The notes beneath the pieces are model-generated. The model had not been told where the DNA came from and made no database searches. It saw nothing but the letters and a program-made list of their open reading frames with translations. From NCBI RefSeq assembly GCF_947179515.1, contig NC_067495.1:26923913-26987912 (forward strand): DNA of 64,000 bases, written 5' to 3'. The stretch comes from Apodemus sylvaticus. Its lineage: Eukaryota > Chordata > Mammalia > Rodentia > Muridae. Shown piece by piece: positions 45,344 through 53,370 of this stretch (positions within the stretch are counted from its first letter, which is position 1; every line of letters begins with the position of its first letter). The translations under genes and the position numbers were made by a program.

Positions 45344-45558
45344 GAGGGCTAAATAGGTGGCTCAGAGTACTTGCTGTTTGGTCTTGCTGAAGACTTAAGA
45401 TTAGCTCTTAGCTAATCTTAAGTTATGCTGACACATAACTGTAACTCCCTTTCCAGGGAATCCAGAAACTGTGTTCTAACATCTGTAGGTATAGGCATGC
45501 ACATGGAACACATACATACATGCAGGCAAGATACATGCACACATAAAATAAATTTAGC
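45344..45558 (+). mobile_element. B3-type SINE interrupted by a short palindrome
   Basis: GAGGGCTAAATAGGTGGCTCAGAGTACTTGCTGTTTGGTCTTGC is the 5' part with the A box. CTGTAACTCCCTTTCCAGGGAATCC and CATACATACATGCAGGCAAGATACATGCACACATAAAATAAA are the 3' part and tail. The B-box region is replaced by a 31-bp near-perfect palindrome at 45393-45423. Confidence 0.75.
45393..45423. repeat. Perfect 14-bp inverted repeat, 3-nt loop
   Basis: ACTTAAGATTAGCT, loop CTT, then AGCTAATCTTAAGT. The arms are exact reverse complements. Confidence 0.97.
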
Positions 45559-45616
45559 CAATAGCAGTTACATCAAATTATGACATAATAAACCCACTTT
45601 AACTTGGTTACTTTTT

Positions 45617-45768
45617 TTGGGGGGGGGGGGGTTGAGACATGGTTTCTCTGTGTAGTCCTGGCTGTCCTGGAACTCACTTTGTAGACCAGGCTGGCTTCGA
45701 ACTCAGAAATCTGCCTGCCTCTGCCTCCCAAGTGCTGGGATTAAAGGTGTGCGTCAACACCGCCTGGC
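45617..45768 (-). mobile_element. B1 SINE (minus) with T/G homopolymer tail
   Basis: A near-consensus B1 in reverse: GAGACATGGTTTCTCTGTGTAG, GGAACTCACTTTGTAGACCAGGCTGG, CTCAGAAATCTGCCTGCCTCTGCCTCCCAAGTGCTGGGATTAAAGG. At its 3' end the expected T run is short and followed by 13 G residues (45619-45631), so the plus strand has a T7-G13 tail. Confidence 0.95.
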
Positions 45769-45774
45769 TACATT

Positions 45775-46130
45775 TTTTTTTTAAACAGGAAATAATTATA
45801 AAAGTATGGTACAATTCTGATATACTGGTGATAGAGGTTTCAACACAGAATGGGAGGACAATAGAACCCATAGCAGATTATTCCATCTTTAGGAATATAG
45901 CTTTATCTTCATTCACTAATTGCATGCAGCTATTCATTCATTGAGCAAATAGTTTTGACTCCACTATAACACTGGTAATCCATATGTAGGGTGATAAAAG
46001 TTTATATTCACATTTGGCCTAGTCAGAGAAGTAAATAAAGCATAAATAAGGAAGCAAAAGGTTTTAGTCAATGTTTTAAAAATCAGTGAATATGGAACAA
46101 GCTGTGGGAGAAGGAATGTTTTAAGAAGGG
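45775..46130. other. Unannotated sequence
   Basis: No recognised feature. Confidence 0.4.
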
Positions 46131-46138
46131 GAAACAGA

Positions 46139-46285
46139 TCTGGACGTAGTGGCTCATAGTTTTAAATTCAGTGCTTGGAAGGTGGAGACAGGAAGACTGT
46201 CATAGGAATGAAGCAAGTCTACATAGACTACATAGGATTGGACCAGCCTGGGTTGAGTGAGATCTGATCTCAAAAATCAGACAAA
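46139..46285 (+). mobile_element. Diverged B1-like SINE
   Basis: TCTGGACGTAGTGGCTCATAGTTTTAAATTCAGTGCTTGGAAGGTGGAGACAGGAAGACTGTC...GGACCAGCCTGGGTTGAGTGAGATC keeps the B1 order. A duplicated CTACATAGACTACATAGG segment sits in the middle. Confidence 0.65.
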
Positions 46286-46309
46286 TTATCAATTAACTAC
46301 CCCCTCAAG

Positions 46310-46372
46310 AAGTAGAAAAGCAAAGGAAGAAGGAAGAAGGGGAGGGAGAAGGGAAGAAGAGACAATGAGAGT
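46310..46372. repeat. Purine (GGAAGAA)-rich low-complexity tract
   Basis: GAAGTAGAAAAGCAAAGGAAGAAGGAAGAAGGGGAGGGAGAAGG-type sequence following the B1-like element. Confidence 0.8.
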
Positions 46373-46420
46373 ACACAGGTGTTTCTATGTCCAGGAATAT
46401 GCATGGAAAAGCAATAAGGT

Positions 46421-46469
46421 CACTATAATCTGAGTATAATCTCAGATTATACACACTATAATCTGAGTA
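46421..46469. repeat. Direct repeat flanking a palindrome
   Basis: CACTATAATCTGAGTA occurs at 46421-46436 and 46454-46469. Within it, ATAATCTGAG (46425-46434), a 6-nt spacer TATAAT and CTCAGATTAT (46441-46450) form a perfect inverted repeat. Confidence 0.95.
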
Positions 46470-46925
46470 GGGGGTGGGAGTGAGGGGATGTCTGTGACAA
46501 CTGAAGCTAGAGAGTAAGCAGGGATCAGGTAATCATAAGGTAGATAAAGTATTTTGTGTCTATTTGATGACTGGTAGGGCGCCACTTAAGTGTTTTAAAT
46601 CTGAGGGGGAGGAGATAAGGATGCAAGCAACCACACCAGTTTGAAAGTAGATCATAGATAGTGATGTGACCATGCAATGTAAGTGGTATCTATCGTTCAG
46701 GGGATGAAGAGACTGAATTCAATAGGTTAAAAATATTTCCATAGTGACATTAAATATATTAACAAGAGACGACTTAAACATGTGAGTAAAGAATTTTAAA
46801 GAAAGATGATGAAAGATAATGATTATTAAGTTACATTTTAGCATATGAAACCTGCATGGTGGTTGTTGACATTCTTGTAAGGACAATAGGATAGCACAGG
46901 GTATTAAAGAAAAATTGTATTTTTT
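46470..46925. other. Unannotated sequence
   Basis: No recognised feature. Confidence 0.4.
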
Positions 46926-46930
46926 TTTCA

Positions 46931-47045
46931 GGCCAGGGCAATGGCTCTGTGGCTAAAGCACTTGACTTGCAAACCTAACTAGGAGTTCAGTCCCCAGGAC
47001 CCATGTAAAGACTGAAGTAGAGAACTGACTACACACATTAATTAT
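46931..47045 (+). mobile_element. Diverged tRNA-derived SINE (B3-type)
   Basis: GGCCAGGGCAATGGCTCTGTGGCTAAAGCACTTGACTTGCAAACC...AGGAGTTCAGTCCCCAGGACCCATG has the A and B boxes of the family that ends in AGAGAACTGACT. It is truncated or diverged at the 3' end and followed by a CT-rich tract. Confidence 0.7.
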
Positions 47046-47130
47046 CATTCTCACCCTCCCTCTCTCCCTTTCTCTCTTCCTCCCTTCCTCTCTCAGTCAT
47101 TTTCTCTCCCTCCTTCCCTCCCTGTTTTTC
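47046..47130. repeat. Polypyrimidine (CCCTCT/TTCC) tract
   Basis: About 80 bp, nearly all C and T. Confidence 0.9.
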
Positions 47131-47160
47131 TTGGATCTTGCTGTATCTGAGATGCTTTTT

Positions 47161-47343
47161 TTTTTTAAAGATTTATTTATTATTATATGTAAGTACACTG
47201 TAGCTGTCTTCAGACACTCCAGAAGAGAGCATCAGATCTCATTACAGATGGTTGTGAGCCACCATGTGGTTGCTGGGATTTGACCTCAGGACCTTCGGAA
47301 GAGCAGTCAGTGCTCTTAACCGCTGAGCCATCTCTCCAGCCCC
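47161..47343 (-). mobile_element. B2 SINE, minus orientation, with target duplication
   Basis: Reverse complement of a near-consensus B2: AAAGATTTATTTATTATTATATGTAAGTACACTGTAGCTGTCTTCAGACACTCC, ACCATGTGGTTGCTGGGATTTGACCTCAGGACC (B box) and CTCTTAACCGCTGAGCCATCTCTCCAGCCCC (A box and 5' end). GA(G/A)ATGCTTTTT flanks it at 47149-47160 and 47344-47355 as a target-site duplication with one mismatch. It is a young-looking copy. Confidence 0.97.
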
Positions 47344-47359
47344 GAAATGCTTTTTAAGA

Positions 47360-49545
47360 TACCATAACCAAACCAAACCAAAACCAACCAACCAGCCAAA
47401 CACCAACCAAAATCAGAGGCAGAGTCAAGAGAATCTCACATTTTAGGCATTTGTCTAAAGAGAAAGGCTTTATTTATATTTTGAAAAGCAAATAAATGAT
47501 ACCAAAGAGACATAAAGTATATAATTAAACAAATCTAGAGTACAAACCAAATGTTTAGATTGACCACACTTATGATCAAAATCAGACAGAGTGAAAAGAC
47601 AGAGTAAGAAGAGACTTTTAAAAATATGTCAGGAGAGGTACAACACTGACCAATCAGATGGCCACAGATGAACCTGTTATCGAGACCAGGTTGGAACAGG
47701 CAGGGAGGTGGAAGGACTACCAGTGGTAGATTATGTCAAGGTGACACGAACATGTTATCTGAAGGTACACACAGATCATATATGTTGTGGTGCAGAGATG
47801 GAGGATTAAAATGTCTGGTGTTCATTGGCATGGAAGCCTTCTGTGATGTGATGGGACAGAATTCAAGTCAGAATGTGTGGATACTGACAATGGGTAAAGA
47901 AACAGACGTGGGCAGACATCAAGCTGGGATCCTACAAGAGTAGCTCCTGGCATTGGGGTTTTAAAAGTTTTTGTTGTTGTTGTTGTTGTTGCTGTTTAGG
48001 AAGCAATCTTAGGAAAGCAGAGGAAAGAAGAGAAGAGGAAATGGGGAAGGGAAGAGATGGGAGGGAAAAAGAAAGATTTAAGGGGCAAAGAGGTGGTCCT
48101 GAGGAGATTATTGTTGATCTTGTCATCCCCCCCCAAGGATATATGGGAAATAATAAGAGTACAACTCAGTATTATGCTCATCCTCACAAGGACTAGGCCA
48201 GGCAAATTCTTCTTCAGCCATCATGCATCATTGGCTGAGATATACCCCAAAGTGCTTGGATTCCCCAACCCTTCTAGAATGTCCCACGAATACTGAATAG
48301 AATACCCCACTCCTTGATTCGTAAAGTAGGATGCTACTGGCTGATATTGGAAGCTGGGTGCTGAAAGGACCCAGCTGGGTGCCATCTGCACCCAGCTTAG
48401 TTGGAAAAAAACTTAGAGATGATAGGAAGGAAAGAGACGTGCAGTTAATTGGTCTGAGATCAAGTTTAGGAGAATACCTTGTTCTTTAGGCACAAAGTTC
48501 ACCAGAAGGAAATTTGTGAATGTGGCAAGGCACACATAAAAGCAAAAATGGCATATAACCACAGTCAAAGCTGACTACTGACATTTTGCATTATTATCTA
48601 CAGATGTGCCAGCTTAGTGCTCAATGCTTCCTTCATTCCATAACATCTGCAGGCTAGCTTATCCTCAAATTCATTAACTGGAATTTTTCAGTAAACAAGA
48701 TAAAAATCATTATGTGTTATATGGTTTCTTGTACAGTTTTAAGTCAAAAACTAAGGCGCTAAACAGAAAGGGCTGAAAAATGAAGCATACTTGAGTGCTT
48801 TGGGGGTAATTTAAGTGGCTCTGATACGGGAGATTTTCATTTTCAAATGGCAGCAATAGATCAACATAGTCACCCTCACAATGATATATATATAGTTTTC
48901 TGAGTGATTGAGACCGATTAAAAGAAGATGTAAATTGAATTTTTTTAGATCAGTCTTTTCAATTTACACGGAATTCTTTTCTAATCTCACTATTGAGCTT
49001 GGTCTCTGCCAAAGTACCTCATGACCCAGCCAGAAAAGGTTTTTAGTCTATCTTTATTAGCATTCCATTTCTTAAATTTAGCATAAATTCAACCAAAATT
49101 AATTATGTGTTTGTCAATTTGCAACATCTCTGAATACTTACTGAGTCTTCAACATCTGAAATATGTCATTTTAAGGAACAATTGTTAAGAGTATGTCCAG
49201 TAAAGTTTATCCTGGATTTTGCTTTCTATAGTTTCACCTTGAGTCATCATTAATTTATTCAATATTTTATAAGTAATGGTTGAATGTCAGTTGATATTAT
49301 ATATTAAGATATACTAAATAGCAAATAATGAAATAAATACAATATAGTGTTCTAGAATGTTTATATAAGTGTACCTTAGCACTTAGTCATTGACTTTATT
49401 TGTCATCTTTGTTAGGTGATTCATATTATAGAGAATTCAAGTAATGCAAAGACATTTAATGTCATGATATGAAGTATATCAGTAGGTGGTCCAGGAGACT
49501 GAACTATAGTTGCCAATTCTAGGTTTCTAATCATTAATTCACTCA
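47360..49545. other. Unannotated sequence with (AACC)-rich and (TTG)n patches
   Basis: AACCAAACC-type repeats at about 47366-47412 and (TTG)8 at 47968-47993 are the only simple features. There is a hairpin at 48351-48398 (see findings). The 91-codon frame at 47668-47943 shows no motif. Confidence 0.45.
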
Positions 49546-49551
49546 TCACTA

Positions 49552-49811
49552 ACTTGGTATTGTCAACTTGACCCAACCTAGAGTCACTAAGTAAGATGAA
49601 GCCTCAAGAAAAAATGGTTTTGATAAGATTGGCCTGTGGCCACAACTGGTAGGGATTTTCCCACTGATAATTTATGTGAGAAGACCTAGGCAACTGTGGG
49701 TGACGCTGTTCCTAAGAAGGTGGGCCTAGGCTATGAGTCAGTTAGACGAACAAAAACCAGTGAACAATCCAGAGAGAAAGTCAGTGAGTGACATTCTTCT
49801 ATAGTTTTAAG
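49552..49811 (+). mobile_element. Rodent interspersed repeat, 5' part (interrupted)
   Basis: TTGGTATTGTCAACTTGACCCAACCTAGAGTCAC...AGATTGGCCTGTGGCCACAACTG...CTGATAATTTATGTGAGAAGACC...CAACTGTGGGTGACGC matches the 5' portion of a widespread rodent repeat (family name not certain). Its continuation is at 50752-50880, past a hAT-like insertion. Confidence 0.6.
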
Positions 49812-50743
49812 CACTGGTTCTCAGCCTTCCTAATGTTATGATGGAGGCACAAATTTTTGCAACCTACTTTTAATAAGAGTTCAACATCTCTTTTAGCCTC
49901 AGTAGAGGTAGTCAAAGAGAAAAGTTACTAGGATATGAGAGATCTGAACCTGTTCAGTGATAGTTTTGGGGGGCGGGAGGTGGATATTCTTTCTGAGCAG
50001 TTCAGTCCTGTAGCAAACATCAAATGTGACTTAGCTGCTGCAGACCAGTCCTCCAGGCAGACAGACAACAGGCATGAACAAGCAGTTGCAGTCCAATCTT
50101 TTCAGCAAACAGACACCAGGCAGCTGTAGTTCAAGAAGAAACCACCAGGCTCACTAGCTGGACTGAGGCCAGGCTGCAGAAGCAGCAAGCTGCCACAGGA
50201 ACCTAGCAAGCAGTTCTTGGGTAAGTTTCTTTTAACAGCAGAGTTATCACAAGATGAGCTCCACAACACTATGTAAGGCAAACCAATACATAGATGCCTT
50301 TAGCAAAGGATAGGGAGGTGGAGCAAACCAAACCAAACCAAACCAAAGCTCAATGATCACTGTCTGGGGTTCATATTTATATTCCTTTACTAAGAGGCCT
50401 TTCATGTGTCTGCTATATGCAAACATCCTTTCACCTGTGTCTAATTCAGGAAGGCAGTCTTTCATGTGTTTGCTTTAGCAAGACATCCTTTCACCTGTGA
50501 GCTCAAGCAAAACATCATTTGGCATAACTTTTCAAAAGAACTAAAAGTTTCCACATCACTGTGACCCTTTAATACCCTCATGTTGTGGTGACCTCCAACC
50601 ATAAAATTCTTTCCATTGCTACTTCATAATTAATTTTGCTACTTTGTGAATTATGTGATATACAAGGATATCTGACATATGAATCCCCTACAAAAATAGG
50701 GTTGACGCTAAGGGGGTTGTGACCCACAGGTTGAAAACTACTG
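49812..50743 (+). mobile_element. hAT-Charlie-like non-autonomous DNA transposon (URR1-like), split by an LTR-like insert
   Basis: The terminal inverted repeats CACTGGTTCTCAGCC (49812) and GGTTGAAAACTACTG (ending 50743) resemble the rodent Charlie-type CAGTGGTTCTCAACC ends. The 8-bp flanks GTTTTAAG (49804-49811) and GTTTAAAG (50744-50751) differ at one base, and 8 bp is the hAT target duplication length. The internal right part ATACCCTCATGTTGTGGTGACCTCCAACCATAAAATT...GGGGTTGTGACCCACAGG fits the family. It encodes no transposase. A 717-bp insert separates its first 30 bp from the rest. Confidence 0.75.
49842..50558 (-). mobile_element. LTR-like insert within the hAT-like element
   Basis: The insert boundaries are inferred from where the hAT-like element breaks (…CCTAATGTTATGA / …CTGTGACCCTTTAAT). 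The insert begins TG and ends CA, with imperfect 6-bp flanks TTATGA and CTGTGA (4 of 6 match), consistent with an old ERV LTR. It contains an (AACCA)n patch at 50325-50347 and a repeated CATCCTTTCACCTGTG motif. Orientation and family are uncertain. Confidence 0.4.
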
Positions 50744-50751
50744 GTTTAAAG

Positions 50752-50880
50752 CATCTGCCTTGAGTTCTTGCCTTAACATTTTCCATGATTCACTGCAAAT
50801 TCTAAAATGAAATAAATCCTTCCCTCCAGTATTTGCTTCTTGGTTAGTGGTTTCTCAAAGCCACACAACAGCAACTGACA
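50752..50880 (+). mobile_element. Rodent interspersed repeat, 3' part
   Basis: TGCCTTGAGTTCTTGCCTTAACATTTTCC...AATGAAATAAATCCTTCCCTCCAGTATTTGCTTCTTGGTTAGTGGTTTCTCAAAGCCACACAACAGCAACTGACAC is the continuation of the repeat at 49552-49811. It carries an AATAAA signal about 55 bp from the end. Confidence 0.6.
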
Positions 50881-51009
50881 CATATAGTGACTATGGTAAT
50901 TACAGAAGATCATATGAATATTATGTATTGTATTTTACATGCAATTCGTCTCTTGAAAAATCAATCTATCTGCTTGGAACTCACTTAAACATTTCTTTAA
51001 AACACATTG

Positions 51010-51160
51010 TGGTCAGGTTTTTATGGTACATACCTTTAATCCTAGCATTTGGAAGGCATGGGCAGATGGCTCTCTTTGAATTGGAGGTCATTCTGGTTTA
51101 CATACTAGTTTTAGGCAAGCCAGGGATACACGGAGAAACCCAGCCTCCCCCCCCCCCCAA
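51010..51160 (+). mobile_element. Diverged B1 SINE ending in a C-run
   Basis: GGTCAGGTTTTTATGGTACATACCTTTAATCCTAGCATTTGGAAGG...TTGAATTGGAGGTCATTCTGG...AGGGATACACGGAGAAACCCAGCCTCC follows B1. The tail is a run of 12 or so C residues (51147-51159) instead of A. Confidence 0.75.
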
Positions 51161-51164
51161 ATGC

Positions 51165-52325
51165 AAAGTGACAAAAAGTGACCTTCAAGTAATCACAGAT
51201 GACTCAACTTGAACCTCAAACTCTTACCACAGGCCATTACCTGCTTTGCAGAGTAACTTCTTCCCATAAAAGTGAGAACTACTTCAGAGTTCATGAACAA
51301 TTCAAGACATTAAGGTGGAGAATGGGTAGTGCCTACTACCATCTAGGGTGCTATATGCTTCTGTTTCTGTTTCTATGAGGAATCACATTAATATTGTCCC
51401 AGAAGTTCTTTCCCTCCTATTATGAGAGGGCCAGACTCAAATGTCTTCAGAGTATCAGCTTGCAAGATGGATAGACAAGACTACCTGATGTCTCTGACAC
51501 AAACCTGATGGCTTTGAAAGAGGCATTTGTTTAGAAAAATGAAAGTAAAGAACAGTTTGAACTTCTGCACAAAGGTAGTGTCAGCAGTATAATACAGTTC
51601 CAAGCCTTCTGCTTGTAAAGGGCGTCACAATGGTTTAATTCTAAAAGCAACATATAGGTGCCCATCTCACAGTAGACAATGGCTGATTTCTCAGAACTCT
51701 TTTTGATTGTACAGAGGTTGATGTTGATCTGAGCCTTTTCTCAAATACGACACAAGATACTTTTATTTACTGCCACTGTGTAACCAGACAGAACCCAGGA
51801 GCACAGAAACATTAACTACTAATGTTTTTAAGTAGGGAACCTTTGAGTTTAAAGGTGCACTCAATGCCTCTGTTTCGAGCCTTCCAGGCCCTGGATTTCC
51901 CCCATGTAGCAAATATAAATAACCTTTTGCCTTGAAGACTAGTATCCTCTCGCCAAAATGTATGCCTATGTTTTGCTGTGGTGAGTCTCCTGTAATACGA
52001 GCACACTATAAGGACCAGTGTGCTCAAGGGCAGATGGCTTCCTACTGGCTTCCCATCTTTCACATATGTGCTCACTTAGTGTCTTAGGGGGCCTGTTTGG
52101 GACTGTAACTCAAAAGACAAGCAAGAGTCAAACTAATTCAACTGCTTTAAATAATGATGGAGGTGGGGGTAATCTCATACATTAAAAAGTCTGGAGATAG
52201 CATGGCTCCAGGATTTCTTTGACTCAGATTCTTTACAACGTTTTGTTTTCTCATTTTTATCATCCATCTCAAAGTTTTAAGAACCAACCCCTCTAAGAGC
52301 TCCAAATTACACTTCTCAAAGAACA
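51165..52325. other. Unannotated sequence
   Basis: No recognised feature. The 87-codon minus frame at 51812-52075 has no motif. Confidence 0.45.
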
Positions 52326-52327
52326 TC

Positions 52328-52735
52328 TAAGTAGTATAGCTTGATGTTAGGGATGGAGATTCTGCCAGAGGTTCTTTTATTGTTGAGAATAGTTAGTTTT
52401 CGCTATCCTGGGTTTTTTTGTTATTCCAGATAAATTTGGAAATTACTCTTTGTTACTCTATGAAGAATTGAGTTGGAATTTTGATGGGATTGCATTAAAT
52501 CTGTAGATTGCTTTTGGCAAGATGGCCATTTTTACTATATTAATCCTGCTAATCCATGAGCATAGAAGATCTTTCCATCTTCTGAGATCTTCTTCACTTT
52601 CTTTCTTCACAGACTTGAAGTTCTTGTCATACAGATCTTTCATTTGTTTGATTAGAGTCACACCAAGGTATGTAATATTATTTGTGACTATTGGGAAGGG
52701 TGTCGTTCCCCTAATTTCTTTCTTGGCCTCTTTAT
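52328..52735 (-). mobile_element. Oldest L1 of the nest: ORF2 fragment, left part
   Basis: Minus-strand L1 ORF2 covering roughly the region after the FADD motif to the ...GISIP motif (RT C-terminal side), with frameshifts. It has no 3' UTR on its left, so the 3' side was lost. It continues at 59908-60000 after removal of the inserted elements: ...GGCCTCTTTAT joins CCTTTGAGTATAGG, exactly as in intact L1. Confidence 0.93.
52720..52735. repeat. 16-bp target-site duplication, left copy (middle L1)
   Basis: TTCTTGGCCTCTTTAT, repeated exactly at 59892-59907. Confidence 0.95.
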
Positions 52736-53130
52736 TTTTTTTTATTCGATATATTTTTTATTTACATTTCCAATGGTTTCCCCTTTTCTAGCCCCCCACT
52801 CCCCGAAAATCCCATAAGCCCCCTTCTCTCCCCCTGTCCTCCCACCCACCCCTTCCCACTTCCCCGTTCTGGTTTTGCCCTATACTTCTTCACTGAGTCT
52901 TTCCAGAACAAGGGGCCACTCCTCTGTTCTTCTTGTACCTCATTTGATGTGTGGATTATGTTTTGGGTATTCAAGTTTTCTAGGTTAATATCCACTTATT
53001 AGTGAGTGCATACCATGATTCATCTTAGTATGATGTTCTCCAGCTCCATCCATTTGCTTAACAATTTTATGAATTCATTGTTTCTAATGGCTGAATAGTA
53101 CTCCATTGTGTATATATACCACATTTTTTT
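52736..53130 (-). mobile_element. Middle L1 of the nest: 3' UTR and ORF2 end, left part
   Basis: A short T run (the poly(A) tail on the minus strand), then ATTCGATATATTTTTTATTTACATTTC and the C-rich tract, TTTTCTAGGTTAATATCCACTTATTAG and the ORF2 terminus to ...GTGTATATATACCACATTTTTTT. The 3' UTR is close to that of the young full-length family. It is interrupted at 53131 and continues at 59752/59769-59891. The whole copy is only about half a kilobase, so it is 5'-truncated. Confidence 0.95.
53114..53130. repeat. 17-bp target-site duplication, left copy (full-length L1 #2)
   Basis: ATATACCACATTTTTTT, repeated at 59752-59768. Its T7 end is shared with the very short tail of L1 #2. Confidence 0.93.
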
Positions 53131-53370
53131 ATTCGATATAATTTATTTACATTTCAAATAACTTCCCCTTTTCTAGCTCCCCCACTCCCCGAAAGTCCCG
53201 TAAGCCCCCTTCTCTTCCCCTGTCCTCCCACCCACCCCTTCCCACTTCCCCGTTCTGGTTTTGCTGAGTACTGTTTCACTGAGTCTTTCCAGAACCAGGG
53301 GCCACTCCTCCTTTCTTCTTGTACCTCATTTGATGTGTGGATTATGTTTTGGGTATTTCAGTTTTCTAGG

